64,000 bases of DNA from Aulostomus chinensis (Eukaryota; Chordata; Actinopteri; Syngnathiformes; Aulostomidae). Below, in pieces: positions 15,454 through 27,767 of this stretch. The stretch spans positions 17,895,027-17,959,026 of the forward strand of contig JBBMOA010000017.1 in NCBI GenBank assembly GCA_037954235.1, read 5' to 3'. Position numbers and translations under genes: made by a program. Under the pieces are notes generated by a model. That model was not told the DNA's origin, searched no databases, and worked only from the letters and a program-made list of their open reading frames with translations. How positions within the stretch are numbered: the first letter of the stretch is position 1; every line of letters starts with the position of its first letter.

Positions 15454-17901
15454 CCTTAATGAAGTGGACCCTGGTGGCTAGTCTTTGGCCTCTATCAGTG
15501 TCAAAGTTGACTAGTCTGTGTTAAGTTAGTTTAAACTCTAAGGTTAGACAAACAAGCGGTTTTAGTTCAAGGATTAATACATTTTTACCCATTTGTTTTA
15601 TCCTCTATCATTCATTTTTTTTGTTCTTTTGTAGTTTCCATCTCAAATTGATAAAAGTAAATTCTTATTTTAATAGTAAGAAGCACCTGAAATTAGAACC
15701 TACAACCCAAATTATCGCAGATGCTGGATAGAAGCCCAAATGTTAGACAGTAAAAAAAAAAAAAAAAAAATCTGCTAAGAATAAAACAGGTGATGTATTT
15801 TCAACTCAAAATGCAAACCAAAGACAGAAATATGTAATAAAGTAATAAAGGTTTATTATCTTTTACAACCCAATACCTGCAAAGACGATGACGTATTTGC
15901 AGACACGGCTGTGAATCAAAACTGCGATGTAGCTGTGTCCGATACGGTGTCCTGCTATTGTGCTCCGTCATATTGACATGAGTTAATGTTACTAGCACGT
16001 GTGCTTTTCCACAATGGTAAAGTCAATATGTCCAATGAGGTCAAGATATTTTCCATCTTGTTGATAGTTTCCATGGGGACTTTTATCCTCAGTGGAAAGT
16101 AGTTCCAATGAAAACTGTCACCATTGTGTTTTGTGGAAGTGGATTATCTGGAAGAACAATAAGAATGTTTCTGGAAAGAGGTGGTCACTCGCCTCTCTTA
16201 TATTGGATAAGATACCAGACAACTGAAACTGGCAATTCATTTTGATCTGATTTGATCTGATCTGGGCAGGCAATGTACAATTAATACATTTTAAGGGAAA
16301 AAAAACTTTCCCTCAGTGAGTCACTGTGACTGCTTCAGCATTGGCCTCAATAATACATCTGTTTCTGACCACTATAAATCAAACTATGAAAAAAGAGGAC
16401 GCAATGTAAGACACACTTTCCACTCCTGGTGTGTTGGTTGTCAACAAAAACAAGCTCCTTCTCTTATGGTTGTCAACTCTAAATGATTGACGTACATATC
16501 GTTGTGGTTTCTCAGATGACAGCGCGTCGGCAGCCAGCAGCATGGAGGTCACCGACCGCATCGCCTCCCTGGAGCAGAGGGTCCAGATGCAAGAGGACGA
16601 GATCCAGCTGCTGAAGTCTGCTCTGGCTGACGTGGTGCGCAGGCTCAACCTGTCTGAGGAGCAGCAGGCTTTGAGTTCACGCAGAGGACCCACTAAAGGT
16701 AACGTACGGAAAGCCCACCTCACTCTTTTCTAATAGGGGTATCAAGTAATAAGATTACAAGACACACGCTTCCACACCTCCTTTCTCTCATTTTCCACTT
16801 TGAGCTCTTTCTCCTGATAATCCTGCTTATTGACTCCTTGTTGATTTCCTCTTCATCTCCCACTTTTCCTCCCTTTTCCTGGACTCTGTTGTGTTGTCGA
16901 ATGTATTGTACGTTATGTGTATAGACCCTGCTTTGATGAGAAAGTCTCCTTCAGCAGACAGCAATATGGGGAAGTCAGGTAGGCACTAACCAGGCCTGCT
17001 GTTGTCTATACGAGCAAGCACCTTTCTGTCACTGCCTGCTAGCTAGTTGCATTTTTGTCTGTTTCACTTGGAAACTCACCATCACTTTTAGCGCTACACC
17101 TTCTGACGTTAACACTTAGAGTCTGAAAACAACTTGACGGTCAGTGAGGGAACATTTGTGTCCTCAGTAGAGACACAGCACATGCTCTCATTAGTAGTTT
17201 CTTCTCTTAACCAAAATATTGACGTCAGTGAACTTTTATGATCAAGTACGATTTGACCATGTCAGAGTTTCTCTGCGCACACAACCTTTCTGCTCTACAA
17301 TGTCTCATCACTGTCGTTGATTACCTGATCCGGTGTAAAACAGCTTCAGCTCCTTCAGTTTCTGATAGTTTCACATAGACAAAAATACATTTTCTCTCAA
17401 TAATTACCAGGGTACAAGCTGTCCTTTATTTAACTCAGAGGAGATTTACTGTCTTTTTTCTTACCCTTTTACACACACTTAAATGCTGCATGATCTAATA
17501 TGGCCTACAATAAATGAGAGATTAGACATCAGATAATCAAAGAATTAGAACTTCATTACAGAATATTATTTTCTTTTTTAGTGTAATCACAGCTATGCCT
17601 GTTTTTAAAGACCGTGGGTGTTTGGGCCTGCAAGTGACATCAGCTGCCTTCCATTGTGTATTTGGGTGATGACACAGAGGCAGATTTTTGCCGGATTCAG
17701 CCTCCAGAGTGACTGACAGATGGAGTCTGAGTTGGATTCAGAAGCGGGCGGATGACTCAGACTCAGCGCTGTTTTCTCTTACTGTTTCGCTCCCCAAGCT
17801 GCAGGGTGCCAGCAGCTTCCTTCCCCCTGCAGAAATACAATGATCTGCATCAGAAAGTTCAACTGATACATGCAGGCTGCAGGCGCACACACACATACAC
17901 A

Positions 17902-17954
<53 letters not shown>

Positions 17955-18032
17955 TCATCTTCTTTAACAGGCTAACAAAATTACAACCTCAGTTTGCTCC
18001 CGCTGCGTAATTACTACATCAAAGATAACAGA

Positions 18033-18081
<49 letters not shown>

Positions 18082-21000
18082 GCCTGAGTGAATGTGTCTG
18101 CCTCATGACACAGTGTCTATTAAATATTTATCACTGCAGATGAAACTGCAGCTTGAGTTTGTTATTCTGGGCCTGCCTGACTGGCATGTGTGTAAGTGTG
18201 TGTGTGTTTGTGTGTGTGCGCGCGCGCGCGTTTGTGCATGAGCCTTTTGTGTTGTCACACTATCTCCCACAAATGAATGGTGAACACACAGCAACCTATG
18301 GGAAAACCGCTCCACCTTCGAATTCAGATGCTGAGTCCACTTTGAGACCTTATGAAGACACGAGGGGCAAGGAAAGAGATGTTTATTCATGTGTGGGGTT
18401 CTCCACTATCACAGTCATTTGTGCACTATTATTTCTTGACTACAATAGTGAACAGTTCAGCTTTTGCTCTTAGATCAAGATGTTTTATATACTGATACCT
18501 AAACTTATGTTTATTGGTCACATCAAGTACCGATGTGATCTGAGTATTTGTTTAACAGCTGCATATACTAGAAGCCCCTTAAGAGTGTCATGTGATCATC
18601 ATTGCTGTGTGACATACTGTATTGCAGGTTAAACTATTTAATGACATGAAGGGACACAAGCAGAGAGAACATTGTCTTTGTTCCTACTTTGACCACTTTC
18701 TACTAAATACAATGCATTTCTTAGTTTGATTAAGTAATCAAAGATTCCCAATTCACTTCACATACATTTTTCAAAACATTTTGAAAGAAAGTGTGTGAAA
18801 GAAAATTGAATTATAAAATCTAAACATAAAAACTAAATCTATTTAACATTATATTTACATTTCAAATGTATTCTTACATTTAAAATTGAGATTTAACATT
18901 TCATTTTGGAGATTTAGATTTAGATTTAACATGTAGTGTTTAGATGTTGGGCTCACATCATACAGAGAATCCAACCTAGATACGATTTTAATGTATTTTG
19001 ATCAGTCAATCATCTTATTATATGTTGTGTACATAAAAGCACATATTTCATTGAATGATTGTGTACCAAGAAATGCAGCCTGTCAGACCAGCACGGCCTC
19101 ATTCATGTAACGCTTTGCCTCCATATTTTCTCAGTTGACTCAACTCGTTCTGCCGTTGTCATTTATCTTCCAGCCAGGCCAATGATCGCCACCCTGCCGT
19201 TACGGCCCACCGTAAATAACGGGACCGTCCTACCAAAGAAAGGCACTCTCCCCTCCCCTTCTGGATCTGGATCGAGGAAGGACACCAGTACACCAGCCAA
19301 TAAGAGGTTCGGAAAGTAAAAGAACCCACTGACACTCAGTAATGATAGAAAGTAATTACTTTTGGAGGGAAAAGCAATCTGCTTTTATTGTTTTTGTGCC
19401 CCTGAAACATCATTATGATTGTAAATTTTTATTTTGGTCACACTTACTTGACACTAAAGGAACATGCCCTCAATTAAAATACAGGTCAGTCACTGTTTTT
19501 ATTTTATGAAAATGGCCTTTTCTGTGTTAAACATAGAAACATTACTACATATATAACCGCCCTCTCCCGTCTCTGGATGACATCATCGTAATCAGATGGC
19601 TCTCAGACCACAGTGGGGAGCAGCTGCGGTCCAAGCACATGTTAACACTCTGGTGGTAATAGTTCCTTACTTTTACTTCATTTTATTACTGCTGTGACTC
19701 AACGGTGGATGAGATTTTTAATGCTCGCTGACTTTCACCTTGAAATTTGATAGAAGACTACAGTAAAGACATACGGGTATTTTGCAGACCGAAATAGAGC
19801 CAGTGTGAGGAGAAGAATGTGTATGTTTTCTATATGTTTAATTCCTTTTTCTATTGGTGAAATACTGATACATTTATTTAAATATTGGACCATAAGTGAT
19901 CCAATAACATACGCTGAATAAAAAGAAAAAGGAAAAAAAGAAACTGGCCCATTTTGTATCCATTTGGTTCCACATTAGTGTTTCCCAAGACTGTACGATT
20001 AGAGATTATGTTTTTAGCAATTGCGCTTATTCTAACACAATGCCATCACTACTGCTGGTACAGTAAGTTGTTTCATGAGCACTGTCTTAAATTCAGTAAA
20101 TTCAGTAAATATTAATAGTAGGGAATTTTTACCGTCATGGAGTCAAGATTTTTGTTTCCTTGTTTCTGTGCAATTTTTACTGACATCATCCTGGCTTTAA
20201 ACTGTAGCCTTCATCTCACAAGCCTCACCTAGATGAGACGGGAGTTATTAGTTGTCTCTATGCTTTACTTCTGCACTCTCTGTTTTCTGTCTTTTCCATT
20301 TTTCCTGTCCCATGTGTCCTCTCTCTGATTACACATTCTTTCCAAATGTGATGTTATATCCTGTTTGTGTCCTGTCCTCCTACACTGTGATGTCCAGTCT
20401 GTCTCTGTTGCGCCCTTCCAGAATTCTCTATCTACCCCTCAGGTGAGAGTATCACCATGTTATATTCCTGGTCACGATATAACGTCATCTTCACGTCACG
20501 GCTACTGTGAACCCATAACTGATCCGTAATGCTTCATCTTTTATTTTCCATTCACCATTTGTTTGACTTTCCCAGTTTGTTGTGTGAATCATGGCGCTGC
20601 GTTTGCTGTCTGTATATGAGATTAGTCTAAACTGCACGTTGATCACAATCCAATCAGTGTTGGCGAGCACACAGCAGCCTTCCCCAATGCCCTATGGCCC
20701 AATTACTATCATTCCTCGTGGGATAACACAGCAAACAACAGTTTCTCTCTTTTAGTGAACAAACGCTCACACAGCCACTCCAGAAGGGATAACGGCCAAC
20801 AGCCAGTTTTAGGATTTGAATAGAATTTTCTCCCATAGGGTGGATTAGGTGACTCAATATACTGGCCGGTGGGTTGCTGATGGAGCCTTTTCATTGTTTT
20901 CAATAGGCCGGCTGTCTGCAGCCCCCCCACCACTACCAATATGCAGATCCGAACAGGTCCGTGTTGGTACTGTAGTTGAAGCCATCGCAGTGGTGTAAAC

Positions 21001-24000
21001 AAGTGTGAAGAAATAAAAAAAATTTTAAAAAATCGATTATTCTCAGGCTGGGGTGCAGTTTTTATGTATTACATCATAGAAATATAGATTCCATACTAAT
21101 ACAAATCTGAGCCTTAGTGTGAAATAAAAAAATCCCTGAGTATTATTTAAGGTTGTTCCTTGAACATTTTCCTAAAAAAAACAAAGTCAGGCACTTGTAT
21201 AACCTTGTCTCTGTCCATGTCCCATCTTCCCACAGTACCGTGAGGAGAGCCAACTCAAACGAACACGTGGGCACTCTCACACGGAAGGATTCAGGCGACT
21301 CCAAGGGCAACCGAACCCGCGCCGGATCTACAGGGAGCAACTCAAGTGGCAAAAGAAGTGACAGGTAACACATGCTGGTGACAGATGGAGCTCTGGATGG
21401 ATCATTTAACCCCTTTTTCAAGTCCAAAACAAAAAACAAAAAACAGAAGAGATGCTGTAGATCTGGAGGTCAGCACTGATTGACAGCTGTCTGTTTACCT
21501 ATTCACTTTACAGCAAACAGAGGGATCCAGTGTTCAATGCAGGTAAGAACTGTTGTAGAACCGTTGGTAGAGTTGCTGTGACACCATCTCCTCATGAGAG
21601 CACACACTACTGCTTAGTGTTTACGAAAGAATGTCAAATTATATTATTATATTATATTATTTTATTTGCCTATTTATTTTCCAAATTTATACAAAAATCA
21701 TATTAATGCCTTCAGCTGAGAGGCTGAACTGAGAGGACTATTTGATGTGAAAACATTGGATCTTGAAAGAGGAACCCACACACCAAGGCAGAATTCTTTA
21801 TTCAAACTGTTCACAGCCAAGGAAGTGAAGATGCTGCCTTAGTGTGCAGGTTCTCATTTTAAGTCCGTTTAAAGTCAAGTTCTGCTCGAGACCCATCCCT
21901 CCCTGTCAACGTGTGTAATCAACATTTTATTCCTCTCATCATCCAGTAACCAGCCTGCTTCATCCATTACTACATCTTCACAACGACATTTTCATTCATC
22001 TTTTCTTTTTAACAGCTGTTTTTTTTTTAATGTTGAAGTCTTATAATTGTAGCCAATCGTCTAGAAACGGATGTGATATTTGAAAGCTGTTTCATACAAA
22101 AGAGAAAAAAAATGAATAAATCACTGGCTGAGCCACCTATTGAGTTGAGTTTATACTGTTTGCACAAGAAAAGTGATAGTGTGAGGATTTATCTTTAAAT
22201 AACAGATGGAAACCAATAGAAAGCAGACAGCGGTGTTGAATATTAAATGAGATGAGTATTGATCAGACTTTCCATCTCTAGCAGGCTATCGATTTGACTA
22301 TCAATTGAACTGCTCTTTTTTAATTCACTTTACTCACCGAACTCTGGATCCTGTAGTTCTGGCAGCATCCTGACAGAGCAAACGTCCACTCTTGTCACAA
22401 GCACAAAGGTGGCTCTGAATAAATCACAATAGGTATTTCTTTTGTAACTCCACACTCACATTGAGCCGGATACAATTAGGCACACCAACAAGAATGAAAT
22501 TTTCTGCCTTAACCTTAATAAAAATGACCTGTGTTTATTTAACTTTGTAGAAGAGACTAGCAATATGATGCACATAAAGAACAGATAATGTAGGTGAATT
22601 GCTCTTGCAGTCAGGATCCTCGCTAAGATATTACTTGTAAAAGCCTTTATTTCATTTTTCAGATGGCTTTTATCCATGTAATAAGCTTGCAGTTAGCAAG
22701 ACGGTGTGCCACATTTTTGAGGATACTTAATATATCTGAAGAAAATAATGGCTGAGAGTTTTGTGCAGGTGATGGTACACAATAATTCAAGTTCAAAAGG
22801 TTTAATGAGCTTTCGTTTGCTTTCATATAATAAAGGATAGAGTTACATGTACCTGTTCAGCTATAACAAAGATGAAAAAAGCAATTCTGAAAAGCTGATG
22901 CGTAGAAAAAGAGGGTGGGACACCTCCTCTCAAATGAGAACTGATTCCTTCATTCATGTAGCGCATTAAAGACAGAAGCTCTGTTCGTCAACACCAGGAA
23001 ACACAAGGTGCACTCATATAATGACAGACCAGGAAGTGAGGAAGCCATGACACCCCTCACCTGGTGCTTGTGTCTCTCTCTGTGACCTTTACAAGGGATG
23101 CGACGTGTGACCCACTGCAAAGGTAGGCTCCCCCCTCCCCTGATGCCCCCGAGCCTTCACTGCTCTCTGGACACTGCATTTGTTTTGTTTTGTGTGCGGT
23201 GTTCAGATGCAAATGATAAAACTCTGAAGGCAAAATTTAAAATCATATCTTGGATGCTCATGAGTCTTCTCAGTGCAATGACCAGAGGGCTGTCAGGACG
23301 GGAGCAGGAGTGGGTTAATAAAGTGTGTGTATGTGTGTGTGAAGCTAGCTCTCCCTTTATTGTTCTGAGACTGAATTAACTAACACACACACGCAGATAT
23401 CCTAACCAAGATGGAGAGCTATGTCACAGTGTGATTGCCATGGTTGCAGTTCACTTGTGTGCCCCACTTAAACACTTGGAGTGCGGATGAAGCTGCTGCT
23501 TTTACCAGCCGAGTGTCTGTTTGCCACGCTTTCGTTCATAGGCATTAGACTCTGTCACCATAGTAACAACACAAAGAGATCTTACCCTTGCTTCCGTGCA
23601 GTTGCTTTGAGTTTCCTCTGTTCCGTGATTCCTCGTCGCTGTTCAGAGCAGATAGATTTGCCTCTGTGCTTATTATCTGAATATTTGCATTACAAAACAA
23701 ACTCTCTTCTTTTGGGTCGTTCCTATTGAGGTCTGTTTGATTTTTCTGCTTGTAGTTTTCTCACACGGCCTGGACTGGCATCTGTTTGTGTGTCGTAGTC
23801 TCATTCAGCTTAGAGTTCACAAAGCTGCCAGGAGTTTTAAAAAGAGTGTTGTAAAAGCTCTTTCATTACAGATATACTGATGTTTACCCAGTCTTGTTGC
23901 AGAACATTTGATTCCCTAAAGACGCACTCATCCAGACCAGCAGTTCCCAAAGTGGGGGTTGAGACCCCTTTGCAGGTTGCGAGACACAGACGGGGAGGAT

Positions 24001-26501
24001 TTCAAGTTGATGACCTAAAATCAAAAAAGATTCAAATATTATTGGAAGGTGTTGATTGTTTCTTAAGGTAAAAATAGCGCTTTCAACCAATGCCATTAGT
24101 TAATGTCGTCTTATTTGCTGATAGGGCGGTGACAGTCAAAGGTCGATATCACCTAATAATTATATAACACCAATAGTTTGGTTCCATTATCTCTTTCCCG
24201 TTCCATTACTTATCCGGCAACCCCTTGATTTATCTCCGGGCTTTTCACTGGAGTCTCAACCCTCAGAATGGAAACTACGAATGAAACAAAAATGAAACGA
24301 AAACATAATAGTATTGAAATATTGATACGATTTTTGATGCCAACAAGGAACATGCTTTGTGTTTTATACAGTTTTAGAAGTCACCCCCCATTACTTTTGT
24401 TGATAGTTAACATGTTGTAACTCGTCTTATAATGAGAGAAACCGCTGTTTCTTTTGTCTAACTTATTTTACCAACTTCCTCCATCCTTCACATCTCTTGC
24501 TCCTTTTGCGCCTTGTTTGTCCCTGTCGGCCCCCTCCAACCTCCACCACCCTTCTCCATCATGGGCTCCGTATTCTCTCCTCTTCCCTTCCATCTGCAAT
24601 AGTCACAGTACAGATTTACCTCAGCCGCTCTACCAAACGGACAGGGACCAGCGGCAGCCCTGCAGCTTCAGCTGTAACGGCACGTTCAGCTGCCAACCGC
24701 CCTCAAACCCCACAGAGCAGCAAGGCCAACGCGGCCAGAAAGAGCGCTGCTGCCAAGGTGCCGCCAGTCAGAAAGACCCCCAGCTTTAGTGTCCAGTTGA
24801 GGAAGTCAGGGAGTCTGTCAACACACTCTCCCCTTGACACACCCAGTTACCGCAGCCCCGTCAAGTCCCCCAGCCAGTACTTCCAGATCTGTTACTAGTT
24901 CAGATCATCTGGGATGTACAGAATAGGAACTCATTTTGCACATTTCTTTTTTTTACACTGGGAATTATCATATGCCCATTTGTAGCCAGATAGACAAACT
25001 CATAATAAAAAATAACATTTGACATCAGATCATTAAAACCACCTCGTGATCGCAGAGGAGATACACAAGGTTTATCTGCTAATAGGGGTTTCCTCTGAAA
25101 GAAAAAAAGCACGCACACACACGTTTGTCGACATTAATGTGTCATTTTGTTTGTTTTGTTTCCCTTAATGTTTTCAGCATGATTTGTGTAGGATTTCTCA
25201 TTATTCTCCTTTCCGAGCTTGAATTTGTTCTTTTTCTTTGTTCGTTTGTTTGTTTTTCATTACAATTCCATCTGCTCTTGTCTGCATTTTATGTCAGTTA
25301 ACCTCCTGCTGTGAGCTGAATATTTATGAGTTGTGAAAGTTTTTAACCAAATGTTTGCAGTTGATTTCTTTTCGTTGCTCTGTGTTGTCATGAGATTGTG
25401 TTGGAAACGACTAATAAAGTCAGTTAAAAAGGTCACGTGTTTGCAGCTTTATATCTTTCAAGAACACTCATGATCACATCCTATCACTCCATGACTCCAT
25501 TATTCTCTAATCCTGTCACATGTCATTCTCATCACAGTAAAATGTGATGCCTCTGTCTTGTCAGGGCTTCTTGCATACTGCCATAGATCAGAGAGCAACA
25601 TCTGAATGTTGTTCCACCAGTGCATTACCTCACTGATTGTCTCTGTTGCTTCTTCTAGACGAAGGTTATGTGAAAATGTATTTGAAGGGTCGACCCATCA
25701 CCATGTACATGCCCAAAGACCAAGTGGACAGCTACTGCCTGGAGGCCAGATCTGACCTGCCTGCCAACAAACTCAAACTGGACTGGGTGTATCCTTTTTT
25801 GTTTTTTAAGAGACAGAGCTTTAAAAAACACACACACACACAAAAAAAATTCAGTCCCAACTCTGATTTTGGAAAAATTCTGTACAGTAATCCAGAATGG
25901 TGTGTGTCGTCTAGGAGCCTCTGATTGTGTCGTCTGCTCTCCCTGCTTGTCAGAACAGATCTGTTCATTTTCGCTGCGAGTCTCTGCTGGCTGCAGTCGC
26001 ATCATCGCTCTGCAGCCTGAAGTCTGGAATAACCTGCCCTCAGCTGGCGTGCTGAAGCTCCACTACTTAAAATTTTTTGCATCATTTGTATGTTTCTCTT
26101 TCCCTTATGCAACGTCTTGTCTAGTGTAACAAGAAGCCAGAGGGGAATAGCTATGAGAGGAAAAGAGAAAGATTAAATCTGTGTTCAAAACACTTGTGAA
26201 TGGATACTTTATAAAAGAAAAGATTATTAAAAGAGATTAAAAACATGATTTAGTACAAATAGATTCACTCTATCTTCCCTTCATTGATATTTCTTTTGCT
26301 GTTTTCACCCTTGACCTCCATCATGCTCAGTTACGGTTACCGCGGCCGAGACTGTCGCTCTAATCTTTATCTTTTACCCACCGGAGAGACGGTGTATTTC
26401 ATCGCCTCAGTGGTCGTCTTGTTCAATGTGGATGAGCAGCTGCAGAGACACTACACTGGACACACAGATGACATCAAATGGTAAGGGAACATTAGTAGAC
26501 G

Positions 26502-26547
<46 letters not shown>

Positions 26548-27708
26548 TTTCATCATCAGCCGCAGCACATATCACATCTGTCATCTGCCTTTCATCTCTT
26601 GGCTCAAGAGTGTCTTTGCATCATGTTTTCTTCTCATAATTAGTGCATACACACACACACACACATTATCACTGTCTACTTGAGCAGAATAAGTGTCATT
26701 AGTGAAGTTCGAAGAAGTGTTTGTGATAGCATGTAAAAGTGGGATTGTAGGAACGTGTGCAGCGTGTCGTGATTCTGCTGTTCCACCAGGGGGGTTAATC
26801 AAAGTCCAAGTGATTCATCAACAGTTTGGATCCTAGATCAAAGGATGGATCACAGACTTTGAAGACGGTGATACAGTGCTAGGGTTTTATGCCGCCTGAG
26901 TGTTGCTGCACAGCCGCACCTCAAAGGGGATGAATTCATCTTAAACTGTTTCATTTCCTCCATGCTTTAATTCAGACAGCATTTATTCACACAGGGTTCT
27001 TGTCTTTAAATTTGCGCTCCTTCGTGTCATGAAAGCACCTTTTTTCAAATTGTTCTCTTTTTTTTAAGTTAATAGGCTTTTTTTCTTTTTTTTCTCGAAA
27101 CTGTTTCTTTGTCTTTCTCTTCCCCAGCCTGGCAGTCCACCCTGATAAGATCACCATAGCAACCGGGCAGGTGGCTGGCACCTCTTCAGATGGAAAAGTA
27201 AGAGAGGGCTACATGATTATTTTTATCCCTTTGCATCATTAAATATAAATCATGTTAGGAAACCATTTTTTTCTATTTTCTTTATGAAATGATGTTCAAA
27301 TAATCCTGCGAAATAAAAAAGATGAGAATTGAAATAGATTCCTTGTCTTGGATTATTCTTCTTCGTTGGTTTTATTTTATCTCATTCCTTCCCCTGGTGT
27401 TTCTTGAAAACAGCTGGCTCCTCATGTTCGTGTGTGGGACTCAGTCAGCCTCAACACCCTCCATGTCCTGGGTGCAGGATTTTTTGACAGAGCCTTGGTC
27501 TGCTTGGCTTTCTCCAAGTCGGTAAGAAAGCGTCACTATTAACAAGTCATCTGAAGCCAAACTGACATGAAGTAAACAAGTCTGTTTCTGTTTGGTTTGG
27601 TTTGTTTATGATAGAATGGCGGAAACACACTGTGTGTGGTAGACGACTCCAACGATCACGTCCTCTCTGTCTGGGACTGGCAGCGTGAGGACAGACTGGC
27701 GGAGGTCA

Positions 27709-27767
<59 letters not shown>

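Larger units (their letters stand above)
390..16515 (+). other. EML1 intron 1 (16.1 kb, no supported gene inside)
   Basis: This large first intron contains microsatellites (2562-2660, 4660-4681, 4821-4866, 6056-6082, 6455-6498, 13041-13083, 15379-15448), a full SINE-like element (7495-7861) and a SINE tail fragment near 1410-1466. It also has complex unique blocks rich in TAATTA-type motifs that may be enhancers. The open frames within it, including a 226-codon one at 8589-9269, show no recognisable protein. Confidence 0.8.
16979..19173 (+). other. EML1 intron with an opposed CA/GT pair
   Basis: The intron between the cassette exon and exon 4 has a (CA)n tract at 17885-17953, a (GT)n tract at 18034-18079, and a further GT/GC tract at 18188-18232. 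The remainder is AT-rich unique sequence with no recognisable gene. Confidence 0.75.
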
